Assembly: GCF_003473485.1 (NCBI RefSeq)
Contig: NC_053045.1
Coordinates: 39,344,494-39,408,493 of the forward strand
Direction of reading: 5' to 3'
DNA from: Medicago truncatula
Taxonomy: Eukaryota; Streptophyta; Magnoliopsida; Fabales; Fabaceae
DNA: 64,000 nucleotides
The notes beneath the pieces are model-generated. The model was not told where the DNA came from and ran no database searches. It was given only the letters and a program-made list of their open reading frames with translations. The position numbers and the translations under genes are program-made. The first letter of the stretch is position 1. Each line of letters opens with the position of its first letter. Shown here piece by piece: positions 1-13,200 of this stretch.

Positions 1-189
1 TGCTAATAGCTGCATATAATTGGTCCACATAAGATTATTGGCAGTTGCTTTCATACAATTTTTTTTTGAAGAAGCTGCTTTCATACAATAAATTAATTAT
101 GTAAAATTTATTTTCTTCAATGAATGATGGTGTGATTGATATATTTCTGTACTTGTTACATGGATTTATCATCTACTCTTTTGTTTCAG

Positions 190-3100
190 AAACCTTCATG
201 GGAGAAGGCGGCTAAAATAATGAGAGAGAGGTACTTTATTATTAAGTCATTGTTTCTCAGACTTCTTGAAAATTTATTGTAGAATGTCTACCCTCTCTCT
301 GCTAATTCAATGTCCCATACGCGTATCATTACATTTTATTTAGATATGATCCAGAAATGGATGGGCGTATTCTTTTGGCAAAGGTAGATTGCACTCAAGA
401 AGGTGATTTATGCAGGAGGTACTGTTGCTGTTTTATTTACTGTTTTTCTTACTTGTGGTTTACATAGTTTTCTACTTATCGGAATCACACATAGAGACAA
501 ATACAATGTTGCAAAGCTAAACCTTGAAAAGAAGTGCTTAGATACCGACGAACTTGGAATGGAGAAAGAAAAGGGTGAGATAGACTTGGTTATCTAAGTA
601 GAAAAAGAAGGGAGAATAAAGTTGTGGAGTGTAAAAAAGGGGGATAACAGTCTTTTGAAGAGGAAATGTTGGACAGAACTCAAAAGGAATATGTGAGTGG
701 GTCCCATTCTGGTTTTTCCATATTTGGCCAGTGCAGCAGAATGATGTGTCATATCATCTATTAAGAAGTGGATATGTCAATTTGACCCTTATAATAATTT
801 GAATCTTTTTCATCAATTTGTCTTGCTCGTCGCTCATTAGGTATTACTATATGAACTGTCAAAGTGCATATATATGCTAGTAACATTGTAGGGATACTTA
901 TATAAAGAAGATGAAAACATGAGTAAAAATAAGGAGTTTGTTATTGGAGTGTATTAAAGAATGTGTTGCTAGCATTTCTCTTCGCTCAAATATAATGTCT
1001 TTCAAAAGAAATCCATCAATTGGGACAATTGAGAATAAATCTGTGGTTTTTATACCGTTAATTGGATCTACTAGAATTTGCATGTTGTTGATTCCTTTAG
1101 ATTCAAGGTTTAGTTTCTGTTTGTGTGCCATGTCTTGTCCTTCCAGACAAGAAATACGTAAAGGATTTTATAATCATGTTAAGAATCTGAAATGTTCTAA
1201 AAGATTTCATGTTATAGGTTTTGTAGAGATTTTTAGCATAGTTTGGAAAAGAAAACAAATATCAGACACTTTCTTCTGTTCTTGCTAAATTGAACATGGA
1301 ACTTTCGTTATTATAATTTTGTTATTTTCTTTGTCTTGGTTTGTTGCATTCCCACACACTCTTGCTATTTTCCATCTATGATTCTTTTGCCATTGTCTCA
1401 TTTTCAATGTCCAGGCATCACATACAAGGGTATCCGTCTATTCGCATCTTTCGGAAAGGAAGTGATGTCAGGTAATAATTTCTGCAAGTAAAATCATTTT
1501 TATTTGTCCGTATTTGATACAAATTTCCCATTTACATTGAATATTTGAATCAACAATCATGTGTAAGTGTTTATATTATGCATGTCTATTAGTTTATTGT
1601 TACTATACAATTTATACTGCATTAATATCATTGAAGTTATCCTTGTGTAAAAATCTTAATAAATATGTACTCATCTGCTTATCCCTTTTTGGATATTTAT
1701 ATACATATTCAGTCCTGTGTAAAAATCTTAATAAATAAGTACTCATCTGCTTATCCCTTTTTGGATATTTATATACGTATTCAGTTATTTGATTATATTA
1801 CATTTGCCACATGTGTAATGCCATAGGTTTTTTGCCTTTCACAAAATATGAGAATGAACTTAAAACTCATATCTAGAATGTGTGTAGGGTTAGAGGCCAA
1901 AATTGAAATCTTGTTAGAATCAGAATCAAATTTATATATTTAATTATAAGGATTAGAATCATAATTTACGATTTGAATTAGTAAATTATATCAACTAGCA
2001 TTTATTGTATTTATTCTAAATGCTATTGACATAATTAAATATGTAAATCACTTTAGAGGAGCCATATCCATAAATGGATTTGGATCCTCCAAAGTGTAAA
2101 GTGAGCAAATCAAGGGTTGTTATTTAAATAAACTCATGATTTGTTAGGATGTACCTACAATATCTACCTTGATTTATTAATTAACTGCTGATATTATTCA
2201 CTTTACACTCTAAAGTGAGTTCACTTTAGAGGAGCTGGATCAATTATAAATAGAGGTGAGTGTTGTCTGATTTAGACACAAAAATCACGAACTTAACATA
2301 GTATCAGAGCTATGTGACAATTGGGGTTCATTGAAGCCGCTGCCGGCAGCGAGCTCCCACGAGAGAAGTCTTCCGGAAAGATTTTATATTGTTCAGTGCT
2401 TCTGCAACTCGCTTCCGTGAGCCTCCTATAAAAACTTGTCTTCTGTTTTGTCTCTTCCAGTCACTGTCATCGCCACAACCATTTTGGCTGTTACTGGCCA
2501 ATACTGAAACATCTCCAGAGGATTTTCAACGAGAACCCCACCATCAGGAGCAGAATCTCGATCTCCCGATATACGAAACCTTGGAGTTGAACACAACATG
2601 CTCAGATTGGAAAGAAATATCTTGTATTGTTTTATTTCAATTGCTATGGAAATATCAATTTCTGGCGAAAATTCCTGAAGGAATAGTAAACTGAACATGA
2701 AAATCCTCGTTTGATTATATTGGGACCTCTTATTTGCTCTTCTCAGGCAGTTGACGTTTCCGTCCTGCTGCATGCATTCACCGTGCTTCATCTAGTGTTT
2801 CTCTTTCTCGTCGATGCGTTTCTCTCTGCATCCAGGTGTGATTCAACCAGCCCTGTCTTCTTCAATGGAATTTTTTTTCCAATAACCACCATAGCTAGCT
2901 TCATAACCTCTGGTGAGTCTAGACGTCTTTGCTATAGTGACCTCCAGCAGCACTTTTGGCCAAGGCTACAGCCCTGTTGTTTATATTTTCTCTATAGTAC
3001 ATCTTTCGATTGTAGCAAGCAGAAGGGGAGTGTTAGAATCAATCAATCAAAGCTGTGTAGTTTATTATAAGGATTTAAATCAGTAAATTATATTAACATT

Positions 3101-6100
3101 CCCTCCGTCCCTAATCTTTGGTCCTTTAAAATTTGGATACATATTAAGAAACGGGTTAGATAAGTTTAGATCCTTTTACCCTTAATTCATTTAATGAAAG
3201 TAAAATTTATTTAATGCATGCTTTTGGTTTTTGTAAGGGTACTAAAGGAAAAACATCATTAATTATATATTGGTTTTCTAAAAGAACCAAAGTTTTTTGA
3301 GAAAATAAAAAACTAAAAGGACCAAAGATTATGGACGGAGGGAGTAATATTATAATTTTATTCTATTTATTCTACATGATATTGTAAATAGATGTGGGTG
3401 TGAGAATGAAAGTGATTGATTGAATTATGTGTGAAAGGTAATGACAATTCTTCACTGGCATATGATGCAAGTGTCACAATCATTTTGTGAAATTGGATAC
3501 AAGCAGATAAAAATGAGTTTGATTAAATATAGATTTGTTTTTCCGCTATTGACTGAAAAAGAATATAAAACTGGTGTATTCCTATAGCATTTTGTGGAAA
3601 CCATTTCTGAATCATGGCGCTGCTGTGTTCCCAGTAGATCAGCTGAATATAGAGAATTAGTATCGATGACTAGTGTACTGGTAAGTAAAGCTAAGTTGGT
3701 GAAATTATCAGGATTCACTGCTTTGAACTTCTCAATTACCACTTTGAGCTTCTGAATGAATCAATTACTAGTAGACAATGTCGATTCTTTTATAATGACT
3801 GGTTCTCTCCTATGTATATAGAGGTTTTTCAATTCCTATTCAATCATATTTGTTTGATATTTCATGTGAGTGTGTGCGTACGTCCTGAATTCTGCGCCAT
3901 GTTGGAGGTGGCTGGATTTCTGATTTTTTGCATTCGGTGAATAAAGCTAGTTTTTTGAATGCTTTTCCTATTTCAGAAGCGACCATGGACATCATGAACA
4001 TGAGTCCTATTATGGAGACCGTGATACAGAAAGCCTAGTCAAGGTTCACAATATTTAATTTTGAGTTAAAATAATTTGAATCAAATTTAACTTTACAGTA
4101 GACTGGTTAATGCTTTCCCATGTAATTTAACCTGACTTCTCCGTTTGCAGACCATGGAGACTTTAGTGGCATCTCTCCCAACAGGATCTCAACATCTAGC
4201 TTTGGAGGATAAATCCAATGGAACAAAAAGACCAGCACCGTCAACCGGTGGATGTAGAGTTGAGGGATATGTGCGTGTGAAAAAGGTAAACTCGGTTAAA
4301 GTTTATCCTTCAACCTTATGTTTTAGAAAAACTCTTCTGTTTTTTAGTTTTCTGATGTGACTTGAATTAAGTGGTCTTATATTTCGCTGGAAGTAACTGA
4401 TATAATTACTACTTTTTTTGTTTTTGTTTTTGTTTTGATGTTTGCTTCTAATAGACTTCAGCTGTTCCATTTAAAAAATAGACACGTCATCTGTTAATAT
4501 TAAAATCACTGGCTTTTTAAAAAAAAAAAAACCCAATTCACTGAAAAAGAACAGGGGAAGTAACATTTCTAGTGTTTTCCTCCTGGATTTTCAATATAAT
4601 ATGTTGAAAGAAATATAAAATGTTTAGGACATTGCAGGTTCCAGGAAGCTTGGTTGTCTCAGCTAGATCAGATGCACATTCATTTGATGCTTCTCAAATG
4701 AACATGTCACATGTCATCAACCATCTATCTTTTGGAAAAAAAGTGACACCTAGAGCCATGATTGATGTGAAGCATTGGATACCATACTTAGGTATTAACC
4801 ATGACAGGCTGAATGGACGGTCATTTATCAACACTCGTGATTTGGAAGGGAATGTTACTGTAAGTTTAATATTTTATATCAAAAAATCTTATAACTCAGT
4901 GCAAACTTCACTATTGGAATTTGTATGGTTGCTATAGAATGTTGGATTGCATAGATGTCCAGAGCCTGATGAAGTTTTTGTTCTATTTTTTTCTCTCCTT
5001 TCTTTCATTCTATAATGCCTTACCGTGTACCACTCAAACCATCATAAACTCGGTTGGGCCTTAATGGTCCTTCTCTTTAACTCTGTCAATCACCCAAAAA
5101 ACTATCTATCTCATCTGGAAACTCATTTTGGTACAAATTACAATGTGGAATGCTTATAGATTTTCACACTAACTTGTTCTCTGCTTATTAAAGTTTCCCT
5201 ATGTTGTCAAGTTCCTCAACTGCTTCACTCTTTCACTTCGCTAAGCATAAACATGGGATGAACATTTAAATGTCCACGTTAGAATTTTAAACGCGTTGAC
5301 TTAGACATATCTCCTACTCCAGACTTAAATATAAGCAAAAAAGCACATGTATTTTGTTCAAATGTGCACCAAGTACATGTACATTTAAGTCCAGAGGGAG
5401 TATTTTCTTGAAGTGTATCTGCTAATATCACTCTATAAATGTCCAATTTTTTGGTCATTATTATCTGTATGCTCCCCTAATGTCTTTCTGAAGCACCCAC
5501 CAAGGAGACAACCTACTGAAAGAAATCAATATGCAGTGGAGACAATCAAACTTAGTTCTTCACTCATTTGTTTTTCATTACTGTTACTATGTTATCTCCA
5601 CTGAGATAACACAACACAACTTCTCATTGATATATTCTGTTCTCATTAGATGATCCCAATCATGTTTATTTTTATCTGTGTGGATGTTGATATTTGAGAT
5701 TTATTGTGACCATGTTATAATACAACAATCTAATATGTGTCTGCAGATAGAGCATTATATTCAGGTAGTTAAAACAGAGGTAATAACCAGAAAAGGTTAT
5801 AAATTAATCGAAGAGTACGAGTACACAGCACACAGCAGTGTGGCACACAGCGTGAACATTCCTGTTGCAAGGTTCCATCTTGAGCTCTCCCCTATGCAGG
5901 TCAGAACATGGAAGTCATGGTTCAAATATATATACGGACAGTGTGTTTAGTAAATTTATTTTAGATTTACAATGTATGTTTTGTTATCAGGTCTTAATAA
6001 CAGAAAACCAGAAGTCTTTTTCACATTTTATTACAAATGTCTGTGCTATCATTGGGGGTGTTTTCACGGTTAGTATTTTCTATTATTGATTCTAGATACT

Positions 6101-6143
6101 TTAGTTTTATCTTTTTTTTGTTGATTATACTATTGTTAACAAG

Positions 6144-6184
<41 letters not shown>

Positions 6185-6271
6185 TGATTTCAGGTAGCTG
6201 GAATCCTTGACTCGATTCTGCATAACACCATTAAGGCAATGAAAAAAATTGAGATTGGCAAGAATTTTTGA
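190..6271 (+). CDS. PDIL5-4: Protein disulfide isomerase-like 5-4 (PDI-C/ERV41-ERV46 type), 5' part outside window
   Basis: Nine exons can be read: <190-230, 344-418, 1415-1471, 3977-4043, 4151-4285, 4638-4860, 5747-5899, 5991-6068 and 6194-6271 (stop TGA). All junctions are GT..AG and stay in frame, giving about 300 residues. The first visible exon (KPSWEKAAKIMRER) and the next two (LLAKVDCTQEGDLC, IQGYPSIRIFRKGSD) are the second half of a thioredoxin fold. The CxxC exon must lie before base 1. The C-terminal part is the ERV41/ERV46 lumenal domain (GSLVVSARSDAHSFDASQMN, MSHVINHLSFG), ending in a membrane segment with the family signature ITNVCAIIGGVFTVAGI and a short lysine-rich tail. The protein is expected in the ER/early Golgi membrane, where it rearranges disulfides and may cycle with COPII vesicles. 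Exons are intact. The 2.5-kb intron between 1471 and 3977 carries a retroelement. The next gene is convergent. Confidence 0.9.
1641..1786. repeat. Tandem duplication, 2 x about 72 bp, in PDIL5-4 intron
   Basis: Two adjacent copies, about 1641-1713 and 1714-1786, differ at only a few positions. Both hold TGTGTAAAAATCTTAATAAA and TCTGCTTATCCCTTTTTGG. This is a simple recent local duplication inside an intron and no function is apparent. Confidence 0.85.
1912..3446 (+). mobile_element. Non-autonomous copia-type LTR retrotransposon (TRIM/LARD-like) in PDIL5-4 intron
   Basis: The left LTR starts TGTTAGAATC at 1912 and ends ..AACTTAACA at 2298. It is followed at once by a primer-binding site resembling the initiator-Met tRNA site of copia elements (TATCAGAGC at 2302-2310). 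A purine tract (AGCAGAAGGGGAG) ends at 3030, and the right LTR starts with the same TGTTAGAATC at 3031. The right LTR seems to run to about 3446 and is interrupted by a MITE. The interior is only about 730 bp and has no gag or pol, so the element depends on enzymes from elsewhere. The left LTR holds a short palindromic insertion (CACTTTAGAGGAGC at about 2050 and again at 2221). I see no clear 5-bp target duplication, and the LTRs have diverged, so the insertion is not recent. Confidence 0.7.
3100..3346. mobile_element. Stowaway-like MITE nested in the 3' LTR
   Basis: The ends are inverted copies: CCCTCCGTCC..TAATCTTTGGTCCTTT on the left and AAAGGACCAAAGATT..GGACGGAGGGAG on the right. The CTCCCTCCGT-type end is characteristic of plant Stowaway MITEs of Tc1/mariner origin. 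It splits the right LTR of the copia-type element, so it arrived later. Confidence 0.7.
5313..5402. mobile_element. Short Stowaway-type MITE remnant in PDIL5-4 intron
   Basis: The left end TACTCCAGACTTAAATATAA is mirrored by TTTAAGTCCAGAGGGAGTA at the right end, about 90 bp apart. This fits a decayed Stowaway-like hairpin element. Confidence 0.4.
6145..6183. repeat. Poly(T) tract of about 39 bases before the last PDIL5-4 exon
   Basis: An uninterrupted T run ends 10 bases upstream of the last exon's acceptor (TTTCAG at 6188-6193), so it extends the polypyrimidine tract of that intron. The length is probably variable. Confidence 0.9.
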
Positions 6272-7000
6272 TAGATAGGCGAAAATTTTGTATAGCACAA
6301 TGCTTCTAATTTTGTTATAACCAGTTTCCTTGGGAGTTATGTAGTACTTTGATTTATATAGATATGTTCTAAATCATACAAATGTACTTTTCTAGTTGAT
6401 ACTTCAGTAAAATGATAATCACAGTTTACAAGGATAAGGGTTTCAAGGTGCATAATGCACTGAACTGATAAGGTATATTGGCAAAAATCCGTACGTCAAG
6501 TCCATATTTTCCATCGCTCCATTGAATATTATAGTCAATCTAGAATGAATATAAGAGCATTGTTATTTTGGTCAATACACTTCTCTATAATCTCCCCTCT
6601 TCCTCTCCCATTTCCACCCTTTCTTCCCGTTCCCCCCGCCATCCCTCTACTTCTCGCCCCTTCGCCTGCCTCCTTTATATATATAACATCCACCCATGGT
6701 TGTTTTCCCCCACTGGGATTGAGGGATGGCAGAGAAAGTCATAAATCAAATGGAAAGTAAGACATTTTCCGTAAAAAAAATGGGTTTAATTCATTTCATT
6801 TTCACATGTAACATTTTTACATTATTGATCAAGAAGCACACAAAAGAGTACATAAATTATTGCCAACTTATTTCAATCTTCACAAACAAATATCAAACAG
6901 CATCCCAACTTTGAACCAAAGACTCAGTTCATACAGAACTCAAAAGATAGGAAATAAAGAATAGAAAAAACAAACAAATACATAAACAACACTCAAGCAC
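6272..7000. other. Convergent intergenic region, no gene seen
   Basis: This holds the 3' flanks of PDIL5-4 (+) and the phytocyanin gene (-). A C/T-rich patch lies at about 6590-6670. I see no coding sequence or repeat pair. Confidence 0.6.
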
Positions 7001-7769
7001 TCATAGATACTTGGATAAAATTAGAGCTGAAGCCATGAAAGTTCCAACAGAGCCAGCTAGACTGACAAAGTTTGAAGCAGCGCCATTACGAGGAGGATGA
7101 TCATGATCACTAGTAGCAGTAGGAGGTGGTGTTTGGTTCGTGTCTGGAGGTGGAGATTGACCCTCTTGGTTAGAAGGTGCTGGTGAAGGAGGTGATGATG
7201 ATTGAGGTGATGGTGGAGTAGCATTGCTTGTTTGGTTGGTGTTTGATGAATTGTTGTTGTTGCTTCTGTCAGACAGAACAATCACTGTTACTTTCTCATT
7301 TTTGAGACAGTTATCTTTGTTTCCACTGATGAAGAAATGAGGCCCTGATTGGTTGAGTTTGAAGACTGTGTGACCATCAGAGAATTTTGTAATAGGTGAA
7401 CCAGTGTTGCAACTTGCATAGTCTTCACTCTTTACATAAAGCACAGAGTCTTTGCCAGATTGGTAGTTGAACACTGCAGTAAGCATGTACAAAAATTATG
7501 TTTTCACTCTTTAGATATAATTGAAAACACTAAAAAATTTGAATAAATAGGAGTAGATTAAAGAAGAACTTACCTAGGGAGTCTCCAACTTGAAAACGGC
7601 TCTTTTCTGCCCATTGATTAAAAGGATTGTTGGAATCACTTGGAACACTCCAACCCTTTTGGCCACCAACTATGAAATCATATGCAGCACTCTTATGAAT
7701 CATTAGCATGAGACAAAACCAGCTCAAGGCATGGACTATTTTATTAGACCTTAAAATGAAGGTAGCCAT
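7001..7769 (-). CDS. Early nodulin-like protein (phytocyanin domain, GPI-anchored type)
   Basis: Two exons on the minus strand, 7769-7574 and 7473-7001, join in frame (GDSL/VFNYQSG) to give 222 residues. A signal peptide covers about residues 1-29 (hydrophobic ALSWFCLMLMIHKSAA). The plastocyanin-like domain follows (YDFIVGGQKGW, NQWAEKSRFQVGDSLVF, YASCNTGSPITKF, GPHFFISGNKDNC), then a Pro/Ser/Thr-rich arabinogalactan-like stretch and a C-terminal hydrophobic tail suited to GPI anchoring. Two cysteines expected for the domain disulfide are present. Positions that bind copper in true phytocyanins are changed (Asp in SGKDSVLY, Lys in NCLKNEK), as is normal for the ENODL subfamily, so it should not bind copper. 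Expected at the outer face of the plasma membrane. I chose the MATFIL methionine over an upstream in-frame one because it gives a proper signal peptide. Confidence 0.9.
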
Positions 7770-10243
7770 TGAAATATTAGGATTACAAATCAATTGAGAA
7801 AAATGCTGAAAATGTTAAAGCTAGAGTGATGGAAAGAATTGAGGCATCATTGGAGTATTTGTATGGAAATTTTGCAAACCGTGGAAAGGAAGCTATTACA
7901 ACTTTTTATTATTCTCCCTTCTGGTTTGGTTTACTTTGATTCTTGTGCAAAGTATAAGTTCACTTTCATTGTCTAGAGTATGAGCTCTTTTTGAATATTT
8001 TTGTAGCTTGGTATGTGGGTTTGTACTTTCCTTCATGTCATCAAGAATATTCATATCTTGTGATATGGGGCTATTTAATTCCATACACTCTGTTAATGTG
8101 AAGCATTTTTTTTTTTGTAAGTGGCGGCAATGTTGATTAATTACGTGTCTGCATTTGTTTTAGACAAATATTGGTTGTTACTAAAAAAAATTCCATCAAT
8201 AATTAAAAGGTTTTGCATGTTTTGTACCAAAAAAAAAAAGGCTTTGCATGTTTTGGATGCTTCATAAGTCTATAAATGATAATCGTCTCTCCTTAACAAT
8301 GGTATTAGAGTCCAAATCGACTTGGTGGGGGAGTGGGAGTGACTCTTAGTGTTGGATAAAAAACTCGGAGAGTCTCACACTTGAGAAAAAGAATATTGAT
8401 GTGTTAGATGTGAGTTATAACATTCAAATAAGAGTAGACGTTGAGCAACATATAAGTGAGAAAATCTTTATACCTAATGCTTTAGAATTTTGAGTGAAGT
8501 TTTGGTGTTCAGACTTTCTTTAGCCCAAATATGTTAATCTAACTCAATGTTTAAGACTCCATCGAAAATTCGAACAATGTTGTTGCAGAGAATCAATAGA
8601 ATAGAAAACAACTCATCTCTTAAAATCAATAGAATAGAAAACAACTCATCGCCTTAAAATGGAAAAGAAAAAAAAAACTACAGAAATTGAGATTGAAAAT
8701 AGGCTAAATGATTCAAGAGGATACGAGTTTCAAGCATTTTCTTAACTAATTTAACTAAAAAAATTATCTAAAAAACATTTTAAACTTGCTAGATCGACAT
8801 ATTTATAACTAAATTAGTTTTTTTCTTCATATAAAGTGTTAAAATCATATCATATACTTATTTATTTTTATCAAGTTTTAAGTATATTAACGTATTAAAG
8901 ACTCAAATCTATAAATTTGTTTAGTGGTAAATGTTAGCAAAACTAACACTTCTTTAAGTTTTTGTTATAAAAAAATACAAACATCATCCCACATGCAAAA
9001 TGACTGCAAATATATTTGTTCTTGGTTCTTCCAAGATTTCATTTTTTTCACTATAGATGATGTATTAGAAACGAAAATTAGGTAAAATCATAGGCACCAA
9101 CAACTTATTTATAAACATTCTACCATACAAATGAATTGATAACTATTACCATTCAAACTCATCTAGTTAATTTAAAAGCAATATTATATTTAAAAGAATA
9201 TTTTTAGGTGACTAAGTGTTTCATCCTCGTGTAATGTATAATGTTGATTTAATAAAAATAAGGGAAAACAAATCATTGAAATTTTGAAGCACTAAATACT
9301 TTTCTTATTTTTTGTCGAACCGACTCTAATTAGATATTAGATAATTTTTTCAATCGCAAGAACGAATAATACTATAAACTTCGACTTACAATGAGCGACA
9401 TCAATTGTATCAATAATTTTAAACTTTTTTTTTTTTTTTTTTTTGAGGGGAACAATTTTAAACTATTATTATTAAAGATTGATATATTGTACCATATGAG
9501 ACACATCCACTCTAGATGTGACCAATCAAGTATATCTCTTCCAAAGGTTTGACATATACTAGGTCTTTGTTCTGTACCAAGCTGCTTCGTTAATATTTTT
9601 CTATTTTTAATCACTCAAATTTCAATCCATTCCATTCAGCCAAAAAATTAGGCCAATTATATCTTCATTGTTATCCACTCCTAATTTGCAAAAACAAAGA
9701 CCATTTCCTTAAAAAAGTAAACGAAAAAGACTCTTATGATAAGTCAACATGCATGCAAAAATACACAAAGCAAAAAACAGAAAATTTAAAAAAGGTGAGA
9801 GAGAAAAAATATAGATTGTGCAAGTTTACGCATTAAACGGCAAGTGTTTGTGTTCGTGAGGTTGTGAGTCATTTTTGACAGGGTATGAGGACTTCCATTT
9901 CCCTAACACAATCACCATTGTTAATCCACAAAAACCATCAATTTTTAAAAAAATTATAAAATACAAAAACACTAATAAAAAACAAAATAATAAACTATTT
10001 TTTTTGTGGTTTTTGTTTATCTTGTTTTGTTAGGCTTTGAAGCTTAGCCTACCCTATTGACCTTGGTTGGATCCCCTTTGAATTCTTCATCAAAAACTTT
10101 AAGGAATTTTTTTTCCTGAGTTTGGTTGATCATTTCAAAGGGATCCAGCTTCTAGGTGCTGGCTGTTGAAGATATTTAGAGAAGAATCATTGCCTCTAAT
10201 TTTGCATATAGATTTTTTCTGAGAATTCTTTAGATTTTTTGGG
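7770..10243. other. Intergenic region with decayed repeats
   Basis: This is the shared upstream region of the divergent phytocyanin (-) and TBC (+) genes, with no convincing coding sequence. At about 8296-8320 a stretch like ATGGTATTAGAGTCC resembles a mutated copia primer-binding site, so nearby sequence may be an old LTR remnant. A tandem repeat of about 34 bp (TCAATAGAATAGAAAACAAC twice) lies at 8587-8655. Homopolymer T/A runs are common. Confidence 0.5.
8587..8655. repeat. Tandem repeat, 2 x about 34 bp
   Basis: The block AATCAATAGAATAGAAAACA..CTCATC occurs twice in direct succession with small differences at the junction. Confidence 0.75.
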
Positions 10244-13200
10244 ATGTGGAGAGATCCTGGAGTACCTGCTGATTCTTTCTATGAAACCCGCCCTGAATGC
10301 ACCGATGTTCCCAAGTCTAGATTTAGGATCAAGGTATGTTTTAAATCATATGCATCATATATATGTTAAGAGTTTCACATTTGATAAGATATAGTTTGAT
10401 AACGTGTTTGGTGGACGGTTTTCTATTGATAAAATATACTTACATGCAAGTATAGTAATATGTTTGCATGTATATATTGGATTGAAGAAAATATATATTT
10501 TTTATGTAAGCCAAAGATATCTATGTTGTGATATATATCTTTGGCTTGGAAATATCTATGTTGTGCTATATATCTTTGGCTTGAAATGAGTTTTGAATTG
10601 ATTAATGAATGCCATTGAGTTTTACATTTGATCACTGAAGCCAATTTATGCATACAAGAATCCACTATTAGAAGTTACAATATATAAACACAACCATACA
10701 AGTTTGTGATAGAACTTGATAAATATAATTCTTGTCATAGTTATATCTTATGCAAAAGTAAAAACCATATCACATACACTAATAAGTTTCTGTACCTTAA
10801 TGCAGAAATTGTATGCATTTAGCTGAAAAATTTGATGTTCCTTTAGATTTGAGGTCTTTGTAACATTAATATATAATGTTCGTTAAATTTGAACTAGTTT
10901 TTGTTGTTCTGCAGGCTGGTAAAACTCTAAGTGAAAGAAGGTGGCGTGCTGCATTTTCTCCGGAAGGGTATTTGGATATAGGCAGGACTCTAAGCCGAAT
11001 CCATCGTGGGGTAATTGCATTTTCAATCATAAACTCTTGCTTTAATATGTTTCAAGATATAAAGTTTGCTCCTTCTCTCATACTTCATTTACATGTTAAT
11101 TAGGTTCATAAAGAAACTTTATCTTGTGAATAAAAGTTGGTGTAATAAAGTTATCCTGTGATAAAAGATAGCTTAGTTTGTATCATGAAATTCTACTAAT
11201 AATTTGTCTTACATTACCGAAATTTCCAAACCAGGGAATCCATCCATCAATTAGAGGAGAAGTTTGGGAATTTCTACTCGGTTGCTATGAACCCACGAGT
11301 ACATTCGAGGAAAGAGAAGAGATAAGGCAGCGCCGAAGGTAATCATTTTTCCTTCTATAAGCTCCTAATTACTGTCACATTCTACTCTGCACCTTAAGAT
11401 TGTTGTGTTTTACATTATAAATCTAATCAATCGTTGATTAGTTTGTTGTATAACTTCTTTCTATATTTTCAGGACGCAATATGCTGAATGGAAGGAAGAA
11501 TGTCGCCAACTGTTTCCTCTTGTAGGAAGTGGTAGATTTATCACTGCACCTGTAGTTACCGACGATGGTGTACCGGTTCAAGATCCATTGGTTTTGTTAG
11601 AAAATAATCCAGAAAATGGAGTGATTGTACCTCCTCAAGAAGTAGGTGCTCCAAGCCCTAATAATACAGCAAAGAAGGTGACAGACAAAAAAGTAATTCA
11701 ATGGATGTTAACTCTACATCAAATAGGTTTGTGAAATATTTTTAGGTTCTCAATGCACTATAATATGTATACTATTGGATGTTTTTCAAATGAAGAAATG
11801 TAAAATTCTATCATCATAAAATAACTCACATGGTGAATTATCTTACTTTCTTTTTCTTATATAAACACATTTCAGGTCTTGACGTGATTCGTACCGATAG
11901 GACACTGGTTTTTTATGAGAAGAAAGAGAATTTGTCAAAATTATGGGATATTCTTGCTGTTTATGCTAGGATAGATAATGATGTTGGCTATGGTCAAGGT
12001 TAGTCATTAGATATGTGATTCATTTGAATGTAATTTTTTTTTGTTGCCTCTTTTCGACATTGACTAATACTTGGTCATTGACTTAAAATAGCAGAAAATG
12101 TATGTAGATGTAATGATAATTGTGGTTGTTGATATCTTTTAAACCCTGATATACTGCAGTTGCATACCGCAATTTAAAACCTTGACTTATTCATAGATTA
12201 ATTTTAATTATGATCCACTTGTAATCTTATGAGAAACTAAATGTAACCAGAATTTGAAACTAATGTAAATTTCTGGTTATCATTTTACAATTTGCAGGAA
12301 TGAGTGACCTATGCTCTCCTATGATAATACTGCTCGATGATGAAGCTGATTCTTTCTGGTGTTTCGAGCGTCTGATGCGTAGATTAGTAAGTTCTACTCT
12401 ATATGATTTATTTCATTATTAGTATGGTCTTAATCATGGTCTGTCTGAAATGATTTCTTGAAAAGCAAGAAATTCTCATGTTTGGTTATTGTTTCATTGT
12501 TTTTTACCCAATCCAATATTTTGGTGGCACAAAATGCAAGATGTGTTTAAATGTTATTATTTGTATCTACAGTTTTTACTAAATTTAACTATGTCTTTGT
12601 TTCTTATGATCTTTATTGTAATTTTTAAAGCGAGGGAATTTCAGATGCACCAATAACAGTGTGGGGGTAGAGACTCAACTAAACAATTTGGCTTCAATTA
12701 CTCAAGTAATTGATCCAAAACTTCATCAACATATAGGTATTTCCTTGAATTTGTTCTTCAATGTTATATCATATTGTTTTGACATTTAAAGGTTCAATAT
12801 TTTCCTCCATATATTTTGTTACATGCCCTTTTTATATTCTGTAGCAAAAAAATTCATAACTTCATGTTCTTAAAAATGGAAAGTAACTATGAACTGTCTT
12901 TTAATGTTGGTGCACAGAGCATATTGGTGGAGGTGACTATCTGTTCGCTTTTCGGATGTTAATGGTTCTATTTCGTCGAGAATTCTCCTTCTGTGATTCA
13001 TTGTACCTTTGGGAGGTTAGCTTAGATTCTTTTCTACTAATTGTATTCTATCTCATTTCACAAGCAGATGAACATTGAATCACATAGTAGAAAATGTGTC
13101 CTCAGTATGTATACATTGTCCAATTTTTATTATGCCATAGCACATTTTCTTCATTGCTAATCATGCCAATTTTTAACAAGAGTTTGCATAAATTAGACAC

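Noticed and set aside
6545-6760. 71-codon Pro-rich open frame
   Set aside because: Produced by a C/T-rich patch in a convergent intergenic region; no homolog recalled and no signals.
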